Shown here in pieces: positions 8,601 through 15,142 of a DNA stretch of 64,000 nucleotides (position 1 is the stretch's first letter; each line of letters opens with the position of its first letter). The notes beneath the pieces were generated by a model. The model had not been told where the DNA came from, did not search any database, and was given only the letters and a program-made list of their open reading frames with translations. Origin of the DNA: Polaribacter vadi (lineage in GTDB: Bacteria; Bacteroidota; Bacteroidia; Flavobacteriales; Flavobacteriaceae); contig NZ_JAHKQL010000004.1 in NCBI RefSeq assembly GCF_018861005.1, forward strand, positions 305,459-369,458. Reading direction: 5' to 3'. Both the position numbers and the translations under genes were made by a program.

Positions 8601-9093
8601 TTTGACAATTGGCAATTAACCAATCTGTTGATTTCCAATCGGTTGCAATTGGTAAAAAATGTTGCGTTAATTTATTATTTAACACCATCATTTCCCAAGC
8701 AATTCCACCACCTAAAGAACCACCAATTAAAGCAAATAATTGCTTAATTTTTAAAACGGATAATCCTTGTAAAAAAAGTTTTGCAATATCTCTAGCAATA
8801 AAATCTTTGTAATTATCTATCAGAAACTCATCAAAACCATTACCAGGAATATTAAAAGATAATACTGTATAAACAGTTGTATCAATGGCTTTTTCTTTGC
8901 CTACAATGTCTTTCCACCAACCATTTTTACCACCAACTTCGCTATTACCTGTTAATGCATGATTGATTAAAACCACAGGAGCTGAACCTAATTCTTTACC
9001 AAAAACTTGATAACTTAAATTTAATTCAGAGATAAGTACACCAGCTTCTGTGGTAAAATCTTTTATTTTAATATGTTCTAATGGTTGTGTCAA
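5692..9093 (-). CDS. Fused homoserine O-acetyltransferase, aspartokinase and homoserine dehydrogenase
   Basis: One 1133-residue reading frame joins three enzymes. Residues 1-325 are an alpha/beta hydrolase of the MetX type: nucleophile Ser126 in GGSLGG, acid in GVDSD (267-269) and His302 in HGHDAF. Residues 329-770 are an aspartokinase (MKVLKFGGKSLGN) with ACT regulatory domains at about 640-770. Residues 774-1133 are a homoserine dehydrogenase with Rossmann motif IAIFGKGLVGG, DPREDLGGNDVARK and the terminal GAGAGASVTARGV. The protein would phosphorylate aspartate, reduce aspartate semialdehyde and acetylate homoserine. Met329 (ATG 8109-8107), preceded by a purine-rich stretch, could be an internal start giving a ThrA-like product alone. 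It sits between metY and metZ. Confidence 0.9.
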   Translation of the reverse strand: MTQPLEHIKIKDFTTEAGVLISELNLSYQVFGKELGSAPVVLINHALTGNSEVGGKNGWWKDIVGKEKAIDTTVYTVLSFNIPGNGFDEFLIDNYKDFIARDIAKLFLQGLSVLKIKQLFALIGGSLGGGIAWEMMVLNNKLTQHFLPIATDWKSTDWLIANCQIQEQFLVNSSNPVHDARMHAMLCYRTPESFKERFHRSKKEDSDIFDVESWLLHHGKSLQERYQLSSYKLMNQLLKTIDVTKGGVKSDEILDKIDANIHIIGVDSDLFFTAEENRETHKKIALTKDNVTYNEINSVHGHDAFLMEYDQLQKIIEPIFNKDYREKKMKVLKFGGKSLGNGKGLQNAIEIIVSKFKSGDKITVVASARGNSTNDLEAILQNAAAKKEYKSKFLAFKEYQQEPNKAVDFSQEFSKLETIFEGVSLLGDYSQKIKDEVLAQGELLSVKLVASLIEKESISVNPVDARSLIITDENFGNAQPIQGVSKENVIQYFKENKSTINIVTGFISSNKKGETTTLGRNGSNYTAALLANYLDADELQNYTHVSGIYTADPKLVADAKKIDQLSFNEANELATFGTNLLHAKTIIPLIEKNINLRILNTFNLKDKGTLISSTSASQGIKTISTIENMAMINFEGRGLLGKVGVDARIFNALSKEDISVNIIAQGSSERGVGLVINAENTLRAVNALKDEFESDFQAQDVNQITVFDEVSVISIIGQDLSQFHHPYNALIKNQIVPLLFNNTVTGKNVSLVVKKEQLYKAVNVIHGQVFGVTKKINIAIFGKGLVGGTLIDQIIENTQSVLERRKLQLNVFAVANSKKVLLNKNGVSKNWKENLLENGEENVKVSDIIAFAKANHFENLIAVDNTASVNFVGNYIPLIESGFDLVSCNKIANTLSFDFYKEVRAKLKEYKKQYLYETNVGAGLPLIDTIRLLHESGENITKIRGVFSGSLSYLFNTFSAEDVSFSETLQEAIDKGFTEPDPREDLGGNDVARKLLILARELELENEFDEVKIKNLIPENLREGAAEDFLGKLALLNDEYQTIKENQEPNNVLRYIGELSGDLSQNKGTLEVKLVSTNKNTPLGSLKGSDAIFEIYTESYGEQPIVIQGAGAGASVTARGVFGDILRLAKHNN

Positions 9094-9110
9094 ATCTTTT
9101 ATAATTAATA

Positions 9111-9137
9111 CTTACAAGATTTTAGAAACCTTGCAGG
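9111..9137. repeat. Imperfect intergenic inverted repeat
   Basis: In the short gap between the fusion gene and metY, the arms ACTTACAAG and CTTGCAGGT are complementary except at two positions. It looks like a small palindromic element; copy number elsewhere cannot be judged from this window. Confidence 0.3.
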
Positions 9138-9146
9138 TTATACAAT

Positions 9147-10421
9147 TTATATTTCTGAAAAAGCCGCTTTTAAATCTGCTTTTAAATCTTCTAAATCTTC
9201 AATACCAACAGACAAACGAATTAAATCTTGAGAAACCCCTGCACTTGCTTGTGCTTCTTCATCTAATTGTTGATGTGTTGTACTTGCTGGATGAATTATC
9301 AATGATTTTGTATCACCTATATTTGCTAATAAAGAGAAAACTTTTGTTTTATCTGCAATAGTTTTTGCTGCTTCAAAACCTCCTTTATGCCCAAAAGTTA
9401 CAATTCCACTTTGTCCTTTTGGTAAATATTTTTTAGCCAAACCATTGTACTTGCTGCTTTCTAATCCAGGATAATTAACCCAAGCCACTTCTTCTTGTGC
9501 TTCTAACCAAGTTGCTAAAGCCAATGCATTTTCTGAATGCTGTTTAATTCTAACTGATAAAGTTTCTAAACCTTGAATAATATTAAATGCATTTGTAGGA
9601 CTTAAAGCACCACCAAAATCACGTAATCCTTCTAAAATTAATTTAAACGTATAAGAGGCAGCACCCAAAACTTCGTGATATTTTAACCCATGATAACCTG
9701 CAGAAGGTTCTGTAAATTCTGGGAATTTTCCATTTGCCCAGTTAAAAGTTCCTGCATCTATTATTGCACCACCTAAAGAGGTTCCTTGACCACCAATATA
9801 TTTTGTTAAAGAGTGAATTACAATATTTGCTCCGTGTTTAATAGGATTTAATAACGCTGGTGTAGCCACAGTGTTATCAACAATAAAAGGCACTTCTGCA
9901 GCTTTAGAATGCTCAGCAATTGCTTCTAAATCTAAAACATCTAACTTCGGATTTCCTAAAGACTCTACAAAAAATGCTCTTGTATTTTCTTGAACAGCAT
10001 TCTTAAAATTATCAGGATTAGAAGCATCAACAAAAGTAGTTGTAATTCCGAATCTTGGTAAAGTAACACTTAATAAATTATAAGTTCCACCATACAAACT
10101 ACTAGAAGCCACAATATGATCTCCAGCTTTTAATAAAGTTAACAAACCTGTTGAAATCGCTGCTGTTCCTGATGCAAAAACTACAGCTCCAATTCCGTCT
10201 TCTACAGCTGCTAAACGATCTTGTAAAATTTGATTTGTTGGGTTGTTTAATCGCGTGTAAATAAAACCTAATTCTTTTAATGAAAAAAGATTAGCTGCAT
10301 GTTCTGAATTGTTAAAAACATAAGATGATGTTTGATAAATAGGCACAGCTCTTGTGCCTCCATTTGCTTTTACATCATGACCTGCGTGCAACGCATTTGT
10401 TGCTAATTTTTGAGTACTCAT
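9147..10421 (-). CDS. metY: O-acetylhomoserine aminocarboxypropyltransferase (sulfhydrylase)
   Basis: This cytoplasmic PLP enzyme makes homocysteine from O-acetylhomoserine and sulfide. At 424 residues it has the length of MetY, longer than cystathionine synthases, and the typical start LATNALHAGHD. The PLP lysine is K207 in HSLTKYIGGQGTSLGG. It is the first gene after the SAM-I riboswitch and is followed by the fusion enzyme that makes its acyl-homoserine substrate. A second sulfhydrylase-type gene ends the operon, so MetY and MetZ may differ in substrate or in regulation by methionine. The ATG lies about 190 bases below the end of the aptamer. Confidence 0.92.
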   Translation of the reverse strand: MSTQKLATNALHAGHDVKANGGTRAVPIYQTSSYVFNNSEHAANLFSLKELGFIYTRLNNPTNQILQDRLAAVEDGIGAVVFASGTAAISTGLLTLLKAGDHIVASSSLYGGTYNLLSVTLPRFGITTTFVDASNPDNFKNAVQENTRAFFVESLGNPKLDVLDLEAIAEHSKAAEVPFIVDNTVATPALLNPIKHGANIVIHSLTKYIGGQGTSLGGAIIDAGTFNWANGKFPEFTEPSAGYHGLKYHEVLGAASYTFKLILEGLRDFGGALSPTNAFNIIQGLETLSVRIKQHSENALALATWLEAQEEVAWVNYPGLESSKYNGLAKKYLPKGQSGIVTFGHKGGFEAAKTIADKTKVFSLLANIGDTKSLIIHPASTTHQQLDEEAQASAGVSQDLIRLSVGIEDLEDLKADLKAAFSEI

Positions 10422-10447
10422 TTTTCTATTTTTTTGAGTTAATTTAG

Positions 10448-10467
10448 ATTCCTACTTTCGTTGGAAT
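10448..10467. repeat. Small palindromic intergenic element
   Basis: The arms ATTCCTAC and GTTGGAAT around a TTTC loop pair with one mismatch, followed by GACA. It resembles short REP-like palindromes dispersed in flavobacterial genomes. It lies in the metY leader and might also act on the transcript. Confidence 0.3.
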
Positions 10468-10611
10468 GACATTTTCAAAAGAAACTCAATACGTTGTATT
10501 GTGAATCGCTTTGAGATTAAAACAAAAGTCAAATTCATCAATTTTTGTTGATGTTTTTACTAGAAAAATGTTATTAAGAAAACTAAATATTCAAACTTGG
10601 AATATTCTTTT

Positions 10612-10741
10612 TTGTTATCTATCCAACTAAAAATAGTTGAGTAGAATTTAGCACCTTCTTTAAAATACAGAATAGATTTCTGCATTACAAAGGGTTGCTA
10701 AGGCTTCATTGGGTCTAATCCCTTCACCTTTCTTGATAACA
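10612..10741 (-). promoter_or_regulatory. SAM-I (S-box) riboswitch of the metY operon
   Basis: The minus strand shows the S-box core in order: TGTTATCAAGAAAGGTG (10741-10725), AGGGA, GACCC, TGAAGCC, TTAGCAACC, then GGTGCTAAATTC (10655-10644). P1 closes with TGTTATC (10741-10735) and GATAACA (10618-10612), a perfect 7-base helix. The hairpin CAACTA/TAGTTG is P4. High SAM is expected to lower expression of metY, the MetX-ThrA fusion and metZ. The expression platform is not clear: a weak AATATTC/GAATATT hairpin follows at about 10579-10604. Confidence 0.95.
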
Positions 10742-10770
10742 TTTCAATAAGTTATTGAACTTTGTGAGTA

Positions 10771-10801
10771 CAAATATTGCAATAGAAAAATTTAATATCC
10801 A
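10771..10801 (-). promoter_or_regulatory. Promoter of the metY operon (candidate)
   Basis: On the minus strand AATATTTG (10778-10771) is one base off TAnnTTTG, with TTG about 21 bases upstream. The start would fall near 10765, some 24 bases before the SAM-I aptamer. Confidence 0.4.
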
Positions 10802-10911
10802 AGTAAAATGCAATTTATTTTATATTATTTAACAAATTGATAGTATTTTACGAATTAACCCTAAAAAAGAATATTTTTTTTATATAAATGCAATTATTTA
10901 TAAGAATGATG

Positions 10912-10919
10912 TAAATTTG
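10912..10919 (+). promoter_or_regulatory. -7 promoter box of metK
   Basis: TAAATTTG matches the Bacteroidetes -7 consensus TAnnTTTG exactly. The expected start, about 10925, is just before the first paired base (10931) of the SAM-II-like RNA, so the whole aptamer is at the 5' end of the transcript. Confidence 0.65.
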
Positions 10920-10930
10920 CATTTCAATAC

Positions 10931-11014
10931 AGAGGAAAAATTTGAACTGATTGCAACCTCTTAAAAAAAATGCTAAAGCAGTAATTACCTACTTCTTTTA
11001 GCGACAAAGCAATC
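10931..11014 (+). promoter_or_regulatory. SAM-II/SAM-V-type riboswitch upstream of metK (candidate)
   Basis: The plus strand reads AGAGG (10931-10935), a loop ending in ATTGCAA, then CCTCT (10957-10961), an A-rich linker, and TGCTAAAG (10971-10978). This is the layout of the SAM-II H-type pseudoknot, whose conserved pieces are ATTGCAA after the loop and GCTAAAG in the tail. The second helix is ACTG (10946-10949) with CAGT (10979-10982). Downstream sequence can form a rival structure: GATTGC (10949-10954) with GCAATC (11009-11014), and GCTAAA (10972-10977) with TTTAGC (10997-11002). The position between the promoter and metK supports SAM sensing. The class is by pattern only. Confidence 0.65.
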
Positions 11015-11052
11015 ATTTATTATTATAATTTATTTAAAATACATATAAATTT

Positions 11053-12309
11053 ATGTCGTATTTATTTACATCAGAAAGTGTTTCAGAAGGGCATCCAGAC
11101 AAAGTTGCAGATCAAATATCTGACGCTTTAATAGATAACTTTTTAGCTTTTGACAAAGAAAGTAAAGTGGCTTGCGAAACTTTAGTAACAACAGGTCAAG
11201 TAGTTTTAGCTGGTGAAGTTAAATCTAAAACCTATTTAGATGTTCAAAAAATTGCAAGAGATGTAATCAATAAAATTGGTTACACAAAAGGCGAATATAT
11301 GTTTGATGGAAATTCTTGTGGAGTTTTATCTGCAATTCACGAACAATCACCAGATATAAACCAAGGTGTAGACAGGTCTAGCCCAGAAGAACAAGGTGCA
11401 GGAGATCAAGGAATGATGTTTGGTTATGCTACTGACGAAACTGAAAACTATATGCCTTTGGCTTTAGAATTATCTCACAGATTGCTAAAAGAATTGGCAG
11501 AAATCCGAAGAGAAAATTCAGATATTACGTATTTAAGACCAGATGCAAAAAGTCAGGTAACTATAGAGTATTCTGATGATAACGTTCCACAAAGAATTGA
11601 TGCCATTGTAATTTCTACTCAACATGATGATTTTGATCCTTCAGAAGAAATAATGTTATCAAAAATCAAAAAAGACATTGTTGAAATTTTAATACCAAGA
11701 GTTATTGCAAAATTACCTGCTCATATTCAAAAATTATTTACTGATGATATTACGTATCACATAAATCCTACTGGAGTATTTGTTATTGGTGGACCACATG
11801 GAGATACTGGCTTAACAGGTAGAAAAATTATTGTAGATACTTATGGTGGAAAAGGCGCTCATGGAGGAGGAGCATTTTCTGGAAAAGATCCAAGTAAAGT
11901 AGATAGATCTGGAGCTTATGCAACAAGGCATATTGCTAAAAACTTAGTTGCTGCTGGCGTTTGTAAAGAAGTTTTGGTTCAGGTTTCTTATGCTATTGGT
12001 GTAGCAAAACCAACAAGTATAAATGTAGAAACTTACGGTACTTCTAATATTAATTTAACAGATGGAGAAATCAGTAAAAAAGTAGCTTCTATTTTTGACA
12101 TGCGTCCTTATTTTATTGAGCAACGTTTAAAATTAAGAACACCTATTTATTCAGAAACTGCTGCTTATGGACATATGGGAAGAACATCAGAAGTAAAAAC
12201 GGTTACTTTTTCAAATCCTATGGGAGAAACTGTTTCTGAAGAAGTAGAAACTTTTACTTGGGAAAAACTAGATTATGTTGACACAATAAAAGAAGCTTTT
12301 AATTTATAA
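11053..12309 (+). CDS. metK: S-adenosylmethionine synthetase
   Basis: MetK makes SAM from methionine and ATP in the cytoplasm. The 418-residue protein has the start [22 protein letters not shown], the central [18 protein letters not shown] loop and the KIIVDTYGG motif, all family hallmarks; the length suits the flavobacterial form. It is transcribed away from the methionine biosynthesis operon and carries its own SAM-sensing leader of a different class. A strong terminator follows. The ATG is preceded by an AT-rich stretch without a Shine-Dalgarno sequence, as usual here. Confidence 0.97.
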   Translation: MSYLFTSESVSEGHPDKVADQISDALIDNFLAFDKESKVACETLVTTGQVVLAGEVKSKTYLDVQKIARDVINKIGYTKGEYMFDGNSCGVLSAIHEQSPDINQGVDRSSPEEQGAGDQGMMFGYATDETENYMPLALELSHRLLKELAEIRRENSDITYLRPDAKSQVTIEYSDDNVPQRIDAIVISTQHDDFDPSEEIMLSKIKKDIVEILIPRVIAKLPAHIQKLFTDDITYHINPTGVFVIGGPHGDTGLTGRKIIVDTYGGKGAHGGGAFSGKDPSKVDRSGAYATRHIAKNLVAAGVCKEVLVQVSYAIGVAKPTSINVETYGTSNINLTDGEISKKVASIFDMRPYFIEQRLKLRTPIYSETAAYGHMGRTSEVKTVTFSNPMGETVSEEVETFTWEKLDYVDTIKEAFNL

Positions 12310-12339
12310 GTTTTACTACTATTTAGAACAATTATAAAG

Positions 12340-12376
12340 ACCCTTTAAAACAAAGTTTTAGAGGGTTTTCTCTTTT
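12340..12376 (+). terminator. Terminator after metK
   Basis: ACCCTTTAAAAC and GTTTTAGAGGGT pair with one mismatch around a 3-base loop, followed by TTTTCTCTTTT. Confidence 0.85.
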
Positions 12377-12450
12377 ATTCCTTTAACAAAAATTTAAGGT
12401 TTAGGTTTTTATAGTTTGCGTAATTTCGAAAACAATTCAAATCACACATT

Positions 12451-14946
12451 ATGACAAAAAAAATATTTTCGAGAGTACTTCTTTTTGCTCTTGTTTTAGG
12501 GTTCTCTGCTAATGCTGAAGCTCAAATTTTTAAGAAGAAAAAAAAGAAAGAAGAGCCTAAAAAAGTTGCTCCGAAACCAAAACCTAAAAAAGGTGCAATT
12601 CAGCCTTATGCTAAAGTTGTTACCAAAGAACACAAAACAGACGAAGGTTTATTTAAAGTTCATCAAAAAGACAACACTTACTTATTCGAAATTCCAGATT
12701 CTCTTTTAAAAAGAGAAATGTTAATGGTAACAAGAATAGCTAAAACTGCAACCGGAATTGGTTTTGGTGGTGGAAAAACAAACACCCAAGTTTTACGTTG
12801 GGAAAAGAAACAAAAACAAATTTTATTAAGAGTTGTTTCTCATAATATTGTTGCAGATACTATTTTACCTGTGCATGAAGCTGTTGTAAACTCTAACTTA
12901 GAACCTATTCTATTTGCTTTTCCTATTAAAGCATTTAGCAAAGATTCTACAGCAACTGTAATCGATGCAACTTCTTTATTTTCTACAGATGTAAAACCTC
13001 TTGGTTTCCCAGGGTTTTACAGAAAATTTTACCAAGCTACAAGATTAGACAACACTCGTTCTTATATTGATAGAGTAAGTAGTTATCCTCAAAATATAGA
13101 AGTAAGACACGTAAAAACTTATTTTGCTAACAAAGCACCTTCAAACAGTTCTTTAGGGTCTATTACTTTAGAAATGAGTAACTCTATGGTATTATTACCA
13201 AAAGTACCTATGAAACGTCGTTATTTTGATGAAAGAGTTGGTTGGTTTGCACGTGGACAAACAGATTATGGTTTAGATGCACAAAAAAGTAAAACTGTTG
13301 CTTATTTAGATAGATATCGTTTAGAAGTTAAAGATGAAGATATTGAGAAATTTAAAAGAGGTGAATTAGTTGAACCTAAAAAACAAATTGTTTATTATGT
13401 AGATAGAGCTACACCAGAAGAATGGGTTCCATATATTATACAAGGTGTAAATGATTGGCAAGTTGCTTTTGAAGCTGCAGGTTTTAAAAATGCAATTATT
13501 GCAAAAAGAGCACCTACTAAAGAAGAAGACCCAGAATATAGCCCAGAAGATGTTCGTTATTCTGTAATTAGATATTTAGCTTCACCTATACCAAATGCAA
13601 ATGGACCTCACGTAAGTGATCCACGTTCTGGAGAAATTTTAGAATCTGATATTAACTGGTATCATAATGTAATGACTTTATTACACGACTGGTTTTTTAT
13701 TCAAACTGCAGCAATCAATCCTGATGCAAGAAGTAATAATTTTAAGACAGAAACAATGGGTGAGTTAATTAAATTTGTTTCATCACATGAATTAGGGCAT
13801 ACTTTAGGTTTACCACATAATATGGGTAGTTCATCTGCTTTCCCTGTAGATTCTTTACGTTCTGCATCATTTACAAAAAAATATGGAACTGCACCATCAA
13901 TTATGGATTATGCTCGTTTTAACTATGTTGCACAACCAGAAGATAAAGATGTTGCATTAATGCCAAATATTGGGGTGTATGATAAATATGCCATTTCTTG
14001 GGGTTATAGACCAATTTTAGATAAAACTGCAAAAGAAGAAAAACCAATTTTAGATTCTTGGATATTAAAACATGCTGGAGACCCAATGTATAGATTTGGG
14101 CATCAGCAAGCAGGTGGTGTTGTAGACCCTAGTTCTCAAACAGAAGACTTAGGTGATGACGCAATGAAAGCTTCTATGTACGGAATTAAGAATTTACAGA
14201 GAATTTTACCAAGATTAGAAGAGTGGACATCTGAAAAAGGTGAAAACTACGAAAATCTATCTACTATGTATGGCCAAGTTTTAAGTCAGTTTAATAGATA
14301 TATGGGGCACGTTTCTGCTAATATTGGTGGTGTTTACGAACATTACAAAACTACAGACCAAGAAGGTGCAGTGTATACTCATGTAGATAAAGCGATTCAA
14401 AAAGAAGCTTTAAAGTTTGTAGTTGATGAATTGTTTAAAACTCCTACTTGGATGTTAGACGAAAATATTTTTAGCAAAACTGAATTTTCTGGTTCTGTAG
14501 AAAGAGTTCGTGGATTACAAGCTAGAACTTTAAACAATATTTTAGACGCTGGTAGAATGGCTAGAATGATAGAGAATGAAACTTTAAACGGTGCTTCTAA
14601 AGCATACACACTTGTAAATATGATGAGTGATGTAAGAAAAGGAGTTTGGTCTGAAATTTATTCTGGAGCATCTATAGATACATACAGAAGAAATTTACAA
14701 AGAGCACATTTAGATAGATTAGATTATTTATTGAATAAAGCACAAGATCAAAGAGGTACTAACAGTGGTTACAGAAAAAGATCTGGAATTACTATAAACC
14801 AATCTGATGTAAAATCTGTAGCAAGAGGTGAGTTAAAACGTATTCAGAGAGATGCTAAAAAAGCAGCTTATTCTGGTAATACTTTAAGACGTTACCACTT
14901 ACAAGATGTGATTGATAGAATTGATATGATTTTAGAACCTAAATAA
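12451..14946 (+). CDS. Secreted zinc-dependent metalloprotease (DUF5117/DUF5118 type)
   Basis: An 831-residue secreted protein with signal peptide (cleavage near ANAEAQ), then a lysine-rich stretch. The zinc site is HELGHTLGLPH (His446, Glu447, His450, His456), with a Met-turn SIMDY about 40 residues later, the metzincin pattern. The family, common in Bacteroidetes, carries DUF5118 and DUF5117 domains before the peptidase and a long C-terminal region. It is expected to act outside the inner membrane; its substrate is unknown. It is monocistronic with a clean terminator. Confidence 0.9.
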   Translation: MTKKIFSRVLLFALVLGFSANAEAQIFKKKKKKEEPKKVAPKPKPKKGAIQPYAKVVTKEHKTDEGLFKVHQKDNTYLFEIPDSLLKREMLMVTRIAKTATGIGFGGGKTNTQVLRWEKKQKQILLRVVSHNIVADTILPVHEAVVNSNLEPILFAFPIKAFSKDSTATVIDATSLFSTDVKPLGFPGFYRKFYQATRLDNTRSYIDRVSSYPQNIEVRHVKTYFANKAPSNSSLGSITLEMSNSMVLLPKVPMKRRYFDERVGWFARGQTDYGLDAQKSKTVAYLDRYRLEVKDEDIEKFKRGELVEPKKQIVYYVDRATPEEWVPYIIQGVNDWQVAFEAAGFKNAIIAKRAPTKEEDPEYSPEDVRYSVIRYLASPIPNANGPHVSDPRSGEILESDINWYHNVMTLLHDWFFIQTAAINPDARSNNFKTETMGELIKFVSSHELGHTLGLPHNMGSSSAFPVDSLRSASFTKKYGTAPSIMDYARFNYVAQPEDKDVALMPNIGVYDKYAISWGYRPILDKTAKEEKPILDSWILKHAGDPMYRFGHQQAGGVVDPSSQTEDLGDDAMKASMYGIKNLQRILPRLEEWTSEKGENYENLSTMYGQVLSQFNRYMGHVSANIGGVYEHYKTTDQEGAVYTHVDKAIQKEALKFVVDELFKTPTWMLDENIFSKTEFSGSVERVRGLQARTLNNILDAGRMARMIENETLNGASKAYTLVNMMSDVRKGVWSEIYSGASIDTYRRNLQRAHLDRLDYLLNKAQDQRGTNSGYRKRSGITINQSDVKSVARGELKRIQRDAKKAAYSGNTLRRYHLQDVIDRIDMILEPK

Positions 14947-14968
14947 TCATATTCAAAATATAGTTTAA

Positions 14969-14996
14969 AAACCTCGCAAATTGCGAGGTTTTTTTG
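14969..14996 (+). terminator. Terminator after the metalloprotease gene
   Basis: AACCTCGC and GCGAGGTT form a perfect stem with the loop AAATT, followed by a run of seven T. Confidence 0.9.
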
Positions 14997-15142
14997 TTCA
15001 AAAACAATTAATATTATTAAAATAATGATGAATAGGTTTCTAATAAAATGCAATTAACAAATGTATTTTTATCTTTGATAAGTAAAAACAAGAAATTTTA
15101 TATAAAACTCTTTAAATTTAATCAACTTATATAAATCACAAT

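Noticed and set aside
9094-10470. Short palindromes near metY as part of an insertion sequence
   Set aside because: No transposase, target duplication or long terminal repeats are visible. They are listed only as small repeats.
10575-10610. AATATTC/GAATATT hairpin as intrinsic terminator of the SAM-I riboswitch
   Set aside because: The stem is entirely weak A-T pairs apart from one G-C, and the following tract is interrupted (TAGTTTTC). I cannot call the switching mechanism from it.
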